Shown piece by piece: positions 51,785 to 63,659 of a stretch of 64,000 nt of DNA. Position 1 is the first letter of the stretch. Each line of letters starts with the position of its first letter. Source of the DNA: Aquilaria yunnanensis. Its lineage: Eukaryota; Streptophyta; Magnoliopsida; Malvales; Thymelaeaceae. The stretch is taken from NCBI GenBank assembly GCA_039654915.1, contig CM077595.1, positions 86,965,501 to 87,029,500 on the forward strand, read 5' to 3'. The position numbers and the translations under genes were made by a program. A model generated the notes under the pieces. It was not told the DNA's origin. It did no database searches and worked only from the letters and a program-made list of their open reading frames with translations.

Positions 51785-52352
51785 ATGGCATCGCAATACT
51801 CGTTCGCGTCATTGGAAGTAAGGTCTGTTGCATCAGAAGTCCCGGATTGCAAGCATGGTGTTCGAGCTACTTAGGGCACAACACGTCGGGAAGAGGAAAA
51901 TTTCATGCGAAGATTCTACCGATGTCGTTATTATGGGGTAAGTAGAGGATGTAATGGGGGGAAAATTGTGAAACAAGTGAGGGAACAATGGTCAGATTTG
52001 CTAGGCTAAGTAGGTTAGAATTTTAATGGTTATTTTGTGCCCTTTGCAGACATCAAAAGACTGTAGATTCTTCGCTTGGATGGATGATGAATTTTCTGAC
52101 CGTGCGAAGGAAGTGATCACTAACTTTCGGAAGAAGGAAAAAGGATTGGAAGATGAAATCAGAGGTTTAAAGGTATAAGTGACAGAACTGTTATGTGCGA
52201 AGGGGCGGGGTTGTGAAAAGCCTGAAGTTGCAGTGTTGGTACTGCATAAATTAGAGAGCATCCAGGAGAAGATTTCTGAACTAAAAGTCTATATGATTGG
52301 CAGCTATTGTTTTTGTGTGGCTGTTGCATGTATTGCAGCCATGTTTTGTTAG
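51785..52352 (+). pseudogene. GRF-type zinc-finger protein gene carried by the MULE
   Basis: Two exons, 51785-51937 and 52050-52352, join in phase 0. The first has CKHGVRAT and RRFYRCRYYG; the second starts TSKDCRFFAWMDDEFSDRAK. Together they give the GRF-type pattern CxHG...RRFYRC...CxFFxW. A Lys/Glu-rich coiled coil follows, then a hydrophobic end (YCFCVAVACIAAMFC) as a possible membrane anchor. Two stops lie inside: TAG at codon 30, within the finger, and TAA in the coiled coil after GLKV. The usual NPGRRF is EENFMRRF. GRF fingers bind nucleic acid in other proteins; its role in a transposon is inference. The ATG lies about 100 bp inside the TIR edge. Confidence 0.75.
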
Positions 52353-54062
52353 CATTGGAAGTAGATAGGATAGTTGGATGTGAAGGAAATTTGTTGTCAA
52401 TTTATGCGTTTTGTTTGCTAGGAAATGGTGAATTGAATGGCAATTGTAAGAAGTCCATGTACTGAATCTTTTATGCAGTTAAGTAATGAGAAAATGGTGA
52501 TGTTGGTGGAAGATTTTGTTGGCAAATTTCTGCTTGTTTATGTCTGGCTGAAGCTGTGGCTTTTTGTTGTTCAATTTGCGTGCACAATGAGTTTGTGTAT
52601 ATGCTTGAAATGTGCAGTGAATAGAGCATTTTGTTGGTGGAATGGGAAGCTGTATAACAAAATGGAGCACTGAATATGCAATGTATCAGCAGTAGTTCTT
52701 TATTTGTGTCCAATGCTTTTTTAGCATAACAGAATAGAGCAAAAGTGGCCATGTTCCTGGAGCTATTTTCTGTTTGAAAATGCGCATTGACAGGCTCATT
52801 TGAAAAAGAACAGCAGATGTGTTCCTATTGCAGAAGTTGGAGAGTTGTGAACCAGATATATACATCCAAAATGTATCAGAAGCTTTCTTTCTCCACGACA
52901 CTTATTTCTCATGAATTCAACCATAACTTTTTCATTCTAATCCAAAGGGTTAGGTGCATAGACTAAGCTGCAACCCAAGTTCTGCCAATTTTAAGCTTCT
53001 CCAATTCAGAAGCTGCTAAAAATGAAATAGATAACCTGGAGCCTAGCCTTGTTCTCTTCCTTACGTTGGGGCACTGCTACATATAGAGGTTTTGTAATTA
53101 TGTTTAAAACTGTATCATATATGTATCAAAAACTTGGTTTATCCAAAATGTAACAGCAGATGTTTCTAATTCTACTAAAAACTGTATCAGAAACTTGGTT
53201 GAGACCATCCTATTTAAAAATCTATTGAGCCACTGAACTGATAAATGCTACATCAGAAAACGACATGGCATACACGATCTCACTGTGAGTCTCACCCCAC
53301 CACCATTCTCTTTTTCTGCTGTCAACCAAATCACATACTGAAAGGTTTTAACACACTAATAAATATGTAATCTTGTAAAACACAAAGGTCTAACCAGAAA
53401 GAGATGCAACATATGAACTGGGCAATTGTCCTACCCCTGCTCAAGTCCAGTTGAAACAAGGAAATATAGAACACAAGTGAATGCTGAGAACAAAAAAATC
53501 AGGCCGAGCAAAACACAATTCCCAACAATCATTAAACCACTGGAAGAACTTCCATGTTCACATAAACAAACTCATGGGTCGGTGGCACAAAAGCGAATAC
53601 AACTCTCAAACATATTCGAAGTCTGATAACAAAGTCTGATGGCAGAAACATAAAAAAATCAGAATAAAACTGATTTAGGAGTTCTAGATAATATAACATG
53701 GACCCTTAGTATTTCTTCAGCAACATAAATGGCTGATGTCAAAATAGTTAAAGACTTCAACTGGGGCACTTGACTGGTTTCAGTTAATCAGTAGGCATGA
53801 ACACTCTCCCTCCTTCAAAGACCGTTTCATCTTGCAAACCAGGCTGTGAAAAATGGGCAACAAACCAAACTCATTAAACTAATAAGCAAGTATTATAATA
53901 CTAATACATATAATTAATTTATAGGTTAAAACATACATTTAGGATAATGGTTGAGCTATGAGGGTTTTGATATACTCCAAGTCCATTAAATTTATGCCTT
54001 TTTGGTGTGGAACACTGTGATATTGAAAGAGTAGAATAGGAAGTCAAAGCAGAACCCCTCTT

Positions 54063-56970
54063 CTAGGAAGAACCTGTTACGTGTTTGTTGGCCCATCCTT
54101 GCGATATTGAACTACCTTGTGTGCTCCGCCTTTGTGTATCAACCGAAGATGGAGGGCAGTTGACATTTCTAGTTTTCTGAAACAAAGAACAAGATAATCA
54201 AAACTTAACATGAAAAACTGTTGGCTTGTTTTATACGTTATTAAGTATGAAATTAGAAAACCTTCAATGGGCATGATCTGATGGTATGGTTGGCATCCTT
54301 ACATATCGAACAATGCATTACTCTTCCATGTCGGGAAAGTTTGAACTTACCCTTTACAGGCTCATTTCTAGATTTTTTTTTTTTTGTGGTCTACCTAGCA
54401 TTGCCCTATCAAGAGGAGGCAATATTGGACCGAGTCCACTATCTTCCCAAAATTCTTCACTCGACATAGGACCTACTGCATATTCATATGCCTTGATAAA
54501 CATCTCTTTCTTATAAGCCTTGTCTATATAATCCTTTGGATCACCACCTTTATACAAGATTGCCCTAATGGCATGTGGACATGGTATACCAGACAATGAC
54601 CAGCTATTACAGTTGCAAAATTTTGCATCTAAATGAACAACATCCTGTGTCATAGCAAACCTAACCTCATATCCATCTTTACCATTCCATTTGACCTTCC
54701 ACTTGTAACTCTCGGCTATACTTTCATGTAGAATTTGCATGATTTTATCACCATAATCTTCTTGCCATCTTGCAGCAAACCTTCTTCTTTGTATTGTTCT
54801 CTCCATCATAAATTCTCTCATCTCTTCAAGCATAGAGATAATAGGTTTGCTCCTTGATCCAACTAGTATACAATTGAAAGCTTCACAACTGTTATTGTCT
54901 ACTGAATCACACTTGATGGCTGGTGAGTAGTATGCTCTGCACCACTTTCTAGTGTTGACATGCATTACAGCTTCTTTAGCACCAGGCTTCAATCTCTCTA
55001 ACTCATCCAGCCTATTCAGCAAAGAATGCTCGTTCAATGCCTTGGCCACCTTATAAAAAGCTTGTTTTAGTGCCTCACCTCTGTATTTAGGATACCAGTT
55101 GCTATATATATGCCTAGTACACAATCTATGCTCAGCTCTTGGAAAAATTGCGGCAACTGCATTTATAAGACCCTACCATTCCAAACATACATTGTCAGGT
55201 AAGAACTGTAAACAACAAACAAAATGTTACTATTAAACTTTGTTAATAAACAAAAAAAAACTTACCTTTTGTTGGTCTAACATGAAGCACCACTCTTTGC
55301 CATCTATACTTTGTATATCAACCCTCAAATGCTCCAAGAACCATTCCCATGAGCTAGTAGACTCAACCTCCACAACAGCCCATGCTAAGGGAAACATCTG
55401 ATTATTTGAATCTTTTCCTACTGCAGTAAGAATTTGGCCTTTCACCATGCCTTTTAGAAAGCATCCATCCAAGCCTAAAAATTTCCTACAACCTTCCAGA
55501 AAACCTTTCCTCAATGCAGCAAGACAAACATACATTCGTTTGAAAAATGGAGGACAACCGAGCCCTCTATGATCCACCTCGATATCAATATTACTACCAG
55601 GATTTGCAGCCACTAATGCTTTTCCATAGTCATGAAGTTTTGCATACTCATGACCTACATCTCTCTCCAGCATGTGTCTTACTTTTTTTTTTTTGTTCTT
55701 TTGTACTGATTTCGTGTGACATCAAGATGGAATTGCTCTCTAACCATTTCTTGAATAAAAGTGGTTTTCAAACTACGATGACCAGCAATTAAAGACTCAA
55801 ATGTCTTTGCAATCCATGGACAATTTGCCCTTGACACCTTGAACACCCTATGACAGTCATGCATATCAATATATTTTTTTATCACAAAGTACTCCTTATT
55901 TTCAAACTTCTCAAGAGACGCAAAAAATAACTATGGACAATTTTTTACCTTACACTTTGCCCTTATTCTCCCAGCTTCATTCTTTACATACTCATAGTCA
56001 CGTCTCTCAGTTATACTGTACTTCTTTAATGCCTTTCTACACTGTTACTATCAGTGAAGCTCATGCCAACAAAGAATTTAACTTCTTTTGCCTTTTCATC
56101 ATACCTGGGAAATTTAATTTGCATCATTGATAAAATCCCACTCCCATCGTCATCGCTGCCTGAACTGAAGCTTCCAACATCTGAGTTGTCTAAATCAACT
56201 ATCGAATCATCTCCTCCACTGCCTACACGATCCCTTCTGTATAGACCCTCTCTTCCCTCTCTTTCTATGATATCAGCATCTTCACATGGATTCATTTGGC
56301 ATCCAGCAGTATTTATGAATGAAAAAGGGTTGCAAAATTCCTTCACTTTGCGAATTGCATCCTCTATTTACTCATCTTCACCACTTAATATTGTATCCTC
56401 AATATTATTGACCTCCCGATCATACTCCTCCCTCAAGTCCTCTTCATCGTTCTCTGAATCATCATTACTGGACCTTGAGTCTTCTTTACTTTCATTGACA
56501 TCTTTACAAAGTAATCACTTTGCTTTTCCTTTGTTGCCTGTGTCAAACCCGAATTCTCTCTCAAACAATTGCTCTTTGTCAGTTGCCTTAATGATGCATT
56601 CTCCATGTGGCTTATTTATGAATATATTAGCTCCCTCATGCGAAATGTCATTGCTGCCCAAGCCATTCATATGCTTCACATAAATCTCCACTTCTCCACC
56701 CAAAAGAGCACAACTAACCATGTCCATCGTACTTGCATCATTGAATAACGCTTTTAATCGTGTATCAAGAGGTTTTCTAGGGACTCTGTAGTATATTTTT
56801 TTCACATCACTAGATGTGTAACCAAGTTCTTTTAATATGTCCTCAAACACCCAATATGTCACTAGGTCTATATCAATTTTTTTTTCATAGACCTTATGAC
56901 CAACATAGGTCACAAATGGTTGTCTCAACATTTTACCACCATAGTATATTTTCAAATTAATTTCCTCCAT
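54063..56970 (-). pseudogene. MuDR/mudrA-type transposase, decayed
   Basis: In order on the minus strand: a PB1-like N-terminus (MEEINLKIYYGGKMLRQPF, ATG at 56970), an acidic linker, the MULE N-terminal motif ALKKYSITERRDYEYVKNEA (about 56010), the DDE-type core (LGLDGCFLKG about 55470; MLDQQK then, across an intron, GLINAV), a SWIM finger (CNCNSWSLSGIPCPHA, about 54570-54620) and a CSICKDANHTIRSC zinc knuckle (about 54260-54310). A last exon follows at about 54176-54063. Breaks: TGA at 56515-56517, TAA after GEDE near 56370, a frame change near 56045, TAG in place of Trp in NCPW near 55925, and frame changes at two homopolymer A tracts (near 55681-55694 and 54369-54382). Confidence 0.88.
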
Positions 56971-56977
56971 TTGCACC

Positions 56978-57194
56978 GAAACCAACAACAACCCACAATT
57001 CATAACGCTATACAAAACAATGCCATAAAAAACAAGACAAAATACCAAGACTAAAAGAAACAATAAAATCTGCCCCAAACCATACTCACCAGTCAACTCA
57101 TATACTAAATAATTGCTCTGTACTTGATCAGCCATCATCAATACAAAAAAACCAAAAAAAAATTTGTACAATTTCTTGTTATTATTTTCCATTG
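56978..57194. repeat. direct repeat unit 1 in the MULE (partner 57569-57737)
   Basis: This interval reads ACCAACAACAACCCACAATT, then ACAATAAAATC, then TTGTACAATTTCTT. The same blocks recur in order at 57569-57737. Unit 1 has an extra segment (about 57085-57115). The first unit covers the region immediately upstream of the mudrA start codon. Confidence 0.85.
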
Positions 57195-57568
57195 GCCTAA
57201 ACTTGGGCATGTTTACTTTGTCCGATAATGCTGGTGCTTTATTTTATCAGAAAGGTAGTAAAAGTTACTTTCTCATGGATGGCTTTGTTATTAAATTGTT
57301 ATCCATCTGAATACTTTGACTAAAACGCATTTTGTTCATTACAATACAAGTTAATAGCAGGTTATACATAAGATATTAGTTAATGACTTAAACCCATTTA
57401 TTTGAAATCAACACTACTTCACTCTTCTTTCAAGTGCTCAATTGAAAATTGACTACGTTAGTGGTTGCATTTTGTTACTTACAGTTGACTGATATTGACT
57501 CCTTAACTCTCAATTTGAAAAACCAATACATAAACTCAAACAGGGAGCACCGCAAATCCTCTACACTA

Positions 57569-57737
57569 AAACCAACAACAACCCACAATTAATACTACCA
57601 TAAAAAACAAGACAAAATAGCAATACTAAAAGGAACAATAAAATCGTCCCCAAACAATTGCTCTGTACTTGACCAACCATCATCAATACACAAAAACAAA
57701 CAAGAAATTTGTACAATTTCTTATTATTATTTTCCAT
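57569..57737. repeat. direct repeat unit 2 in the MULE (partner 56978-57194)
   Basis: Direct repeat of the unit described at 56978-57194, with about 375 bp of unrelated sequence between the two. The remaining 57740-57956 leads into the right TIR and holds no supported ORF. Confidence 0.85.
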
Positions 57738-58364
57738 TTCACCACAATTCCATTAACACAAAAACCCAAAACACAAATCAATTTCCCATCTACCTTTTTC
57801 TCCTCACTATTCAATGGCTTCACTTTTTTCAGGAATCTCTGTCTTTTACACGATTCGGACAACTTTCCTCAGTCTGGAATCAAACGAAGCATTGTCCACT
57901 TCTTCCTTTGCCCGATTCTCTTGTTTTTCGTATTTTACTTTGGGGAAAATCAAGTTACTCTCGCGCCACAGCTCCTGCCTCTCTGATGGACATGAACGCC
58001 GTTTGCTTCGAAGCGCACACGTGACGAGCACATGATGCATAAAAGGGTAAAGTGTACCACTTTCGATAGTTTAAGGGGCGAGTTAGTCCGAGTCATAGTC
58101 TAGGGGGTTAAGTGTCCGGGTGAAACGAGTTCATGGGCCAAAATTGTCTTTAGGCCATTATCTATTGACATTGCATTGTTGGAGATGAGGCTCGAACATC
58201 GAGAAAATTAAAACTCTAGTGTAGAATAATACTTACCTTATGGAGCCAGTCAAATAACAATTTGGTTTGATTTAATTATTTTTTGGGTTCCGAGCAAACC
58301 GACATTCTCTCCCTTTTCTTTTGTAAGTGATCGGTGTATTCGCCCCCTCAAAACCCTATATACC

Positions 58365-58700
58365 CTATATATTTTAACTTAAGTCAACTGATTTATTTTT
58401 ATTTTTATATTTTTTTATTTAAAATGATTTCATTTGAAAGTTAATATTATGTAGGTGTAATAATTTATTTGAAAGTAAATTTTCATGATGTTATTAAATT
58501 TTTATGAATTTTTATTTTTTAATACCTTAAACTAAAAAAAATCATAAAAATTTAGTAATATTATAAAAATTTTATTTTTAATGAACTATTATAACTACAT
58601 AATATTGAATTTAAATTAAATTAATTTCAAGTAAAAAAACATAAAACTAAAAATAAATTATTTTTAAATTAATTTATTTAAATTAAAATGAATTGAGTGT
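58365..58700. repeat. foldback MITE, copy 2
   Basis: This is an imperfect palindrome related to copy 1 at 10975-11290: TTTTAACTTAAGTCAACTGA opens the left arm and the right arm is its degenerate reverse complement, with TAATATTATGTAG and TTTTCATGATGTT shared. It lies about 200 bp past the right end of the MULE. Confidence 0.65.
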
Positions 58701-59294
58701 AAAAGTACCGAAGATAATCAGGAACCTCGAGGTTGAGATCATTAATTAAGTCGGTGGCATGTTGGGCTTAGACTTCAACACCGATTAGTCGTACTCGGCT
58801 ACATGGACGTCGATGATCATCAGTAGTTCATTTCAATTGTAGTGATTCAAGTCTCGCTTGGCTCTTTTATCCTCTTCCCTCTATTGCTGGATATGTCTCA
58901 AATTCTTTCATATACTTTAAATGGAGAAATAAATAATTTTAAATTCACTATGATCTAAATACCAAATCCAAGTAATTAGGAGTATATATCATATCTACAC
59001 TTTCTATAAAACTCAGGATGCAGAAAGTTCGGTAGAGTGCTCTATCTGGAAAATCATTGAACTTCAGTGCTCTGTTTGGAAAATAAAGTGAAACATAAGT
59101 GACCGTTTAGTGCTCTGTTTGGAAAATTAAAGGGCTTCCTTGACCAGTTGACCTTGCGTCATAATTATGTAACCGTTTACTTTTATTTTTATTTTTCCGA
59201 ACCATCGTCATTTAAAGTTAATATTTTATTTACCTACTAGCACTTTTTTCTTTCAGCCAGTGCCTAATAGTCGATTGAATTATACAAATTAGTA

Positions 59295-59520
59295 ATTACT
59301 CCTCCGGTCCTAAATTATTTTCAATATTTACTATTTAGCAATTAATTTATAATTTTTTTATTTTTAATATTTTAATATATAAATAAAAAAAAATTATATA
59401 CAAATGATAAATAATTTTAAAAATATTTTCTTAACAAATAATAATATAAATAAATTCAAGTTAAACTATTAAAAAAAGTTAAATATTTCAAAGAATATGA
59501 GATGAAGGCTTGTTATGATT
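59295..59520. repeat. degenerate Stowaway-like MITE remnant
   Basis: ACTCCTCCGGTCCTAAATTA at the left end resembles the Stowaway terminus. The interior TAATTTATAATTTTTTTATT and AATAATATAAATAAATT resembles the stretch at 62370-62550. 58700-59294 is AT-rich and shows nothing. Confidence 0.4.
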
Positions 59521-60439
59521 TTTTTTCTTTACTTAGCTTTCAAAAATTAATAGAACTATTTTTTTTACGAAAAAATTTTAAAATTGGTGTTTGAATTTCT
59601 TTAAATATAGAATTTTAATTGATAAATAAATTGAACAAATCTATATGTATATTTATAATGGAGAAAAATGCGCCATGGAGATGAGACATTAATTATGGAT
59701 CTTTATGCTATTTGTTTAATTTCAATGACTCATATGCTTTTGGTTGAAAATTTTAGGAACTGCTGAATTATTGACATAACACATGGAGATAGGTCATAGG
59801 TGCTGGAGTCAACTACATAGATATTATGAACATATGTCTAATTAGATATAGTGCTCATTTTACAATTTTATCCCCAAGATTCCTTTCCCTTACAGTTTCT
59901 CTTTCCCAATTTCTTTCATCGTCGATTCGCTGTCATTGATCTTCTACCATTGTCATTCCGCCGGCGATTAAATCGTGATGCTCTGATCTCCGATCGATGT
60001 CTGACCTCTCATCGCCATCACTGATCTTTTATCCTTTTCATTCCGCCAATGCCGCCGGTCCACTGCTATTCGTGCCAGCGATCGAATCGTGATGCTTTGA
60101 TCTCCGATCGATGCTTGACCTCCTCATCGTCGTTGCTGATCTTTGTTCTCTTACGTCAAGCGCTCCAATCTCTGTTCTCTCGTGTTGTCGCTCCGATCTC
60201 AAATTGTGACTCTTCATTCTCTCGGTTCAAGCCGCTCCGATAGGCAGAGAACAAGGATTTGATTGGACGATCGGTGATGCGAATCGACGAGGCAAGTCGG
60301 AGGCGAAGGAGGAGGTGAAGCGACGAGGCAAGTCCGAAAAGGAGAAGCAGCAAGGCAAGGCAGTGCGAGGCGAAGGTGGAGGAGAGGCGAGGTCTAGGCG
60401 AAGCTGTGCGAGAGAGTAGGCAAAAAGGAAGAGATTTTT

Positions 60440-61010
60440 CTAGAAAATTATTGTTTAGACACTTTTGTATTATATTTTAGATATTTTTTAACATTTATTT
60501 AGACACTTTTTTATTTATTAACTCCTATATCTTTATTTTAAATATTTCTTTAAATATATAGACACATCAACACTTTTATTTAGACATTTTTATATATTTA
60601 GTCAGACACTTTAATAAATTATTTTAGACACTTATTTTCTAATAAGTAACAAATTGCTCATAAGTTATTTAGTTCGACATTTTTTACATATTCCTTTAAA
60701 CATTTTTCAATATTCAATCAGACAATTTTTCTTATTGGTTTAGATGCTCTTTTTCTTATCTCAAACAGTTATTTTCTAAAAATAACATATTTTTTACAAG
60801 TTGATTCATAAATTTTTTATTTAAACACTTTCACATATTTCTTTAGACATTTTTCAACATTCATTCAGACACTTATTCTTATAGCTTTAGACATTTTTAA
60901 TTTCACATTATAATAAATTATTTTTATACTCCTTTACAGACACTTCCACATACTATATTAGACACATTTACATTTTATTACAGACACTTTTTTGGTTCGA
61001 AAGCAACTAG
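60440..61010 (+). repeat. degenerate tandem array of TTAGACACTTTT-type units
   Basis: A unit of roughly 30-45 bp whose core is TTTAGACACTTTT (variants TCAGACACTTT, TTTAGACATTTTT, TTAAACACTTT) recurs about 15-17 times, separated by T/A-rich spacers. The pattern is not a perfect satellite. Confidence 0.75.
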
Positions 61011-61079
61011 CGACGTGACAAGGAGATAGCGATCAGCGCAATCCAGCAAGCAATAACTCGCCCAATCTGGAGGAAACGA

Positions 61080-61270
61080 TCAGAAGCAAGATCCGGTGGG
61101 TGAAAATGAGATCCGGCAGGTGATGACGATATTTAGGAAACGATCAGAAGCAAGATCTGATGGGTGACGATGAGATCCGATGGGTGATCGATAAGATCCG
61201 GCAGGTGATGATGAGATTCAGAGTCGAGCAGCTACAAGATCTGGAGCCGGATGATGACTATAAAATCTGG
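61080..61270 (+). repeat. short GATCCGG-(C/T)(A/G)GGTGA tandem motif
   Basis: A motif of about 18 bp (AGATCCGGTGGGTGAAAATG and AGATCCGGCAGGTGATGACG, with GATCTGATGGGTGACGATG variants) recurs five times, with the phrase ACGATCAGAAGCAAGATC twice. Confidence 0.7.
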
Positions 61271-61589
61271 AGGGGATGACGGTTCATCGGAGGAGAAGAC
61301 GGCGGCAGCAACATAGGTGAGTTTTCAAGAGTGAGGGTGAGTTTTGGTCCAGGGGTAAATTAGTCAATTTATTTACTGGATTTTGGGTTATTTATAGGGA
61401 ATTAGGACTAAATCAGTATATCTAATTAGACATAGGTTTACAATATAATAACTAGAAGTCAACTAGCAACTTTATCCTAAAGTTTTTAGTTTACTTCAAA
61501 TTAGTTTATGTAGTTTATTTATTTACCGCCCTAGCATTTTGTAAGGGCATATGACAATGAATTCAACATTTATGCTACTGTTTATATGT

Positions 61590-62560
61590 ATTACTCACTC
61601 TGTTTCTAAATACAATTTTTAAGAATTTTTTTAATACACATTAATATGAATATATTTACATCAAATTTTAATAAATAAATAAAAAAGGTGAAAGGGCCAA
61701 CTAATGTTAATTAATTTGTATGCACATTACTTTATCATAAACTCACAACTAATGTTAGTTTCAGTTTTTATCAAGTATTTCGTTTCACATTTTGTGCATG
61801 TTTCTACACATTATATAATGTGTAGAAAATTTTTAAAATTTTCATCCATTTTCGTTCCATGTTATCTTATTCTTCTTCTGTTTTTTTTTCTCGTTTATAT
61901 TGTTTTCCTATTTTCTCATTTACATTCTCCCTCATTTTAACTAAATTTTTATTTATCCCAAGCAATTAATTAAGCACTAATTGTGGTCTCTTCTTTAAGT
62001 ATTTGATACTTCTAGCCCCTGATGAATAGGTTGTAAGTATTTTAGGGGCTATATACTATTCTTTTCTTTACAAATAAAATTATATCACAATCCTCAATAT
62101 TATTTATTGTTTCCAAATTTATCCTTGATTTTTATTTGTTTAATCATATGCCTTGAGTGAACGATTATCCCACCATTTGGCCAGTTTCATTTTAATTTCA
62201 CGTCTCCGTAAATCCTAATTAATTGAAATTTATAGGAAATTTTTATTTTTTTGTTAAATGCTTATTAAATTTTCCATTACTAAGATATTTATATAGCATT
62301 ATTTAAATTCAATAATATTAATGGATCTAGTTTGAATTTAATTTAGAAATTCTTTCCTTATAGATAGAGATCTCTGTACCATTTACTTTTTAACAATTAA
62401 TTTATAATTTATTATTTTTAATATTTTAACATGTAAATAAAAAAATTATATATAAATAATAAATTAAAATTTATAATTTTTAAATATATTTTTTTAATAA
62501 ACAATAATATGAATAAATTTAAGTCAAATTAAGCAAAGAAAGTAATACAAAAGAGTATCT
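61590..62560. repeat. AT-rich interval with Stowaway-like remnants
   Basis: ACTCACTCTGTTTCTAAATA near 61591 and ATTATTTTTAATATTTTAAC near 62410 resemble parts of the remnants at 855 and 59295. No complete TIR pair is seen. Small ORFs here are AT-rich and unsupported. Confidence 0.35.
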
Positions 62561-63416
62561 AGTAAAAAGGAATTACATACGACATTTTAGCACGTGTTTT
62601 TGTTTTTTAGGCGGGTAAACTGGTTTGTGTATCATTGTCCTAAGTTTGATGCCATCCTTATTTTCAAAAGGAAAAGGACCAAAAAGGGAATAAAAAAAGG
62701 GCAGAGACGTGTGGGCAGAAAGTGAAGTAATGGTTCTGAGCGGGCCCTTTTCCTACGTAAATAAATGGCCCCAGCTGGGCCGATAATGTCTTCAATGCTT
62801 TTGCAAACTGCAATCACAGCAGCACAGCTAACCCAAAGAGTACGGTACGGGGGAGGGGTGCTAGAAAAGTGTTATTTTTTACAATTTAAATAACTAAAAA
62901 TGTTATAAAATACCTAGTGAAGATGAGAGCGATAGCGATAGCAATAACATATGTCACTAAAACTTAAACTAGAACACTTCTAAATCTTATAGCTCTTTTA
63001 AATATTATTATAAGCCTAAAAGAAAATTCTTATAAATGTTATTTTTAAAGGTGAGTGACATATATAGCGTACTATTATTGTGAGTAAAAATCACCAAAAT
63101 TTGTTAACTATTTTCAAATAAATTTAAATTAGTTACAGTTAGTAAAACTCTTTTAGTGTGACCACATTCTACTGAGTAAAGCCTGTTATTTGGTCTTCTA
63201 CTTTAAACTCCACCAACCATTTTCAGCTCATATCGGAGGTATCATCTGTTCCTTCACCCCACATGGCACCTCCATAAACACTTGAATTAAATGTTCAAGT
63301 GCATGATTATGGTTCAGCGCCAACATTGCCGTAATCGGATGATGGCCCTGCACTAATTATGATCCATACTCTAATGCTTTGCTTGTTTCATGCCCTGAAG
63401 TTAATATTTTCTTTAG
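62561..63416. other. intergenic region with no supported feature
   Basis: Mostly AT-rich sequence with a more GC-rich patch at 62690-62850. No gene or repeat was recognised. Confidence 0.3.
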
Positions 63417-63659
63417 TTAAAAAAAAATTGATGACATCAAGTTAAGTGAATTTCTTAAAGAAACAGAATCTTGTTCAAAAAATTTGAGGCCTGCAAGGTC
63501 CTCAACTGCAGTGATCCAAGGTCTTTCCTGTTCGGGGAGAGTATTAATTGCGTCGAGAGTTCTGATTAGTGGAGACCAGCCTTTATGAGGACCAAACAAG
63601 GAAAGGTAAGACAAGGCTGCCACCATTAGCACCAAAACTATGGGTCCCTTCTCTCCCAC
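63417..63659 (-). CDS. possible terminal exon of an unidentified gene continuing beyond the window
   Basis: The minus-strand frame is preceded by ACAG/GTAGTGGG, a possible splice acceptor, and has no ATG at its start, so it reads as an internal-to-last exon. It has a hydrophobic helix (PIVLVLMVAALSYLSLFGP), then WSPLIRTLDAINTLPEQERP and a C-terminal WITAVEDLAGLKFFEQD stretch. The composition is protein-like but I do not recognise the family. It could also be part of an old pseudogene. Confidence 0.35.
   Translation of the reverse strand: MGEKGPIVLVLMVAALSYLSLFGPHKGWSPLIRTLDAINTLPEQERPWITAVEDLAGLKFFEQDSVSLRNSLNLMSSIFF

Larger units (their letters stand above)
51481..58156. mobile_element. Mutator-like element, about 200-bp TIRs, perfect 9-bp TSD
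   Basis: The left end (51481-51680) and the reverse complement of the right end (57957-58156) start GGCCTAAAGACA and stay closely similar to GTGGCGCGAG. ATTATCTAT is duplicated at 51472-51480 and 58157-58165. The element carries two convergent pseudogenes: a GRF zinc-finger gene (51785-52352, +) and a mudrA-type transposase (54063-56970, -). The near-identical TIRs and perfect TSD suggest a fairly recent insertion, although the genes are already broken. The intervening 52353-54062 contains the convergent 3' regions and no further supported ORF. Confidence 0.95.
59816..61456. mobile_element. MULE-like non-autonomous element, 9-bp TSD AGTCAACTA
   Basis: AGTCAACTA is duplicated at 59807-59815 and 61457-61465. 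The ends share TATGTCTAATTAGATATA in inverted orientation. Inside are two GC-rich protein-like stretches (59880-60440 and 61010-61340) around an AT-rich array. The structure fits a Pack-MULE, but I cannot name a captured gene, and the terminal match beyond that block is weak. Confidence 0.6.

Noticed and set aside
54543..56683. long plus-strand ORFs opposite the MULE transposase (for example 56054-56683)
   Set aside because: They are antisense shadows of the transposase, which has recognisable domains.
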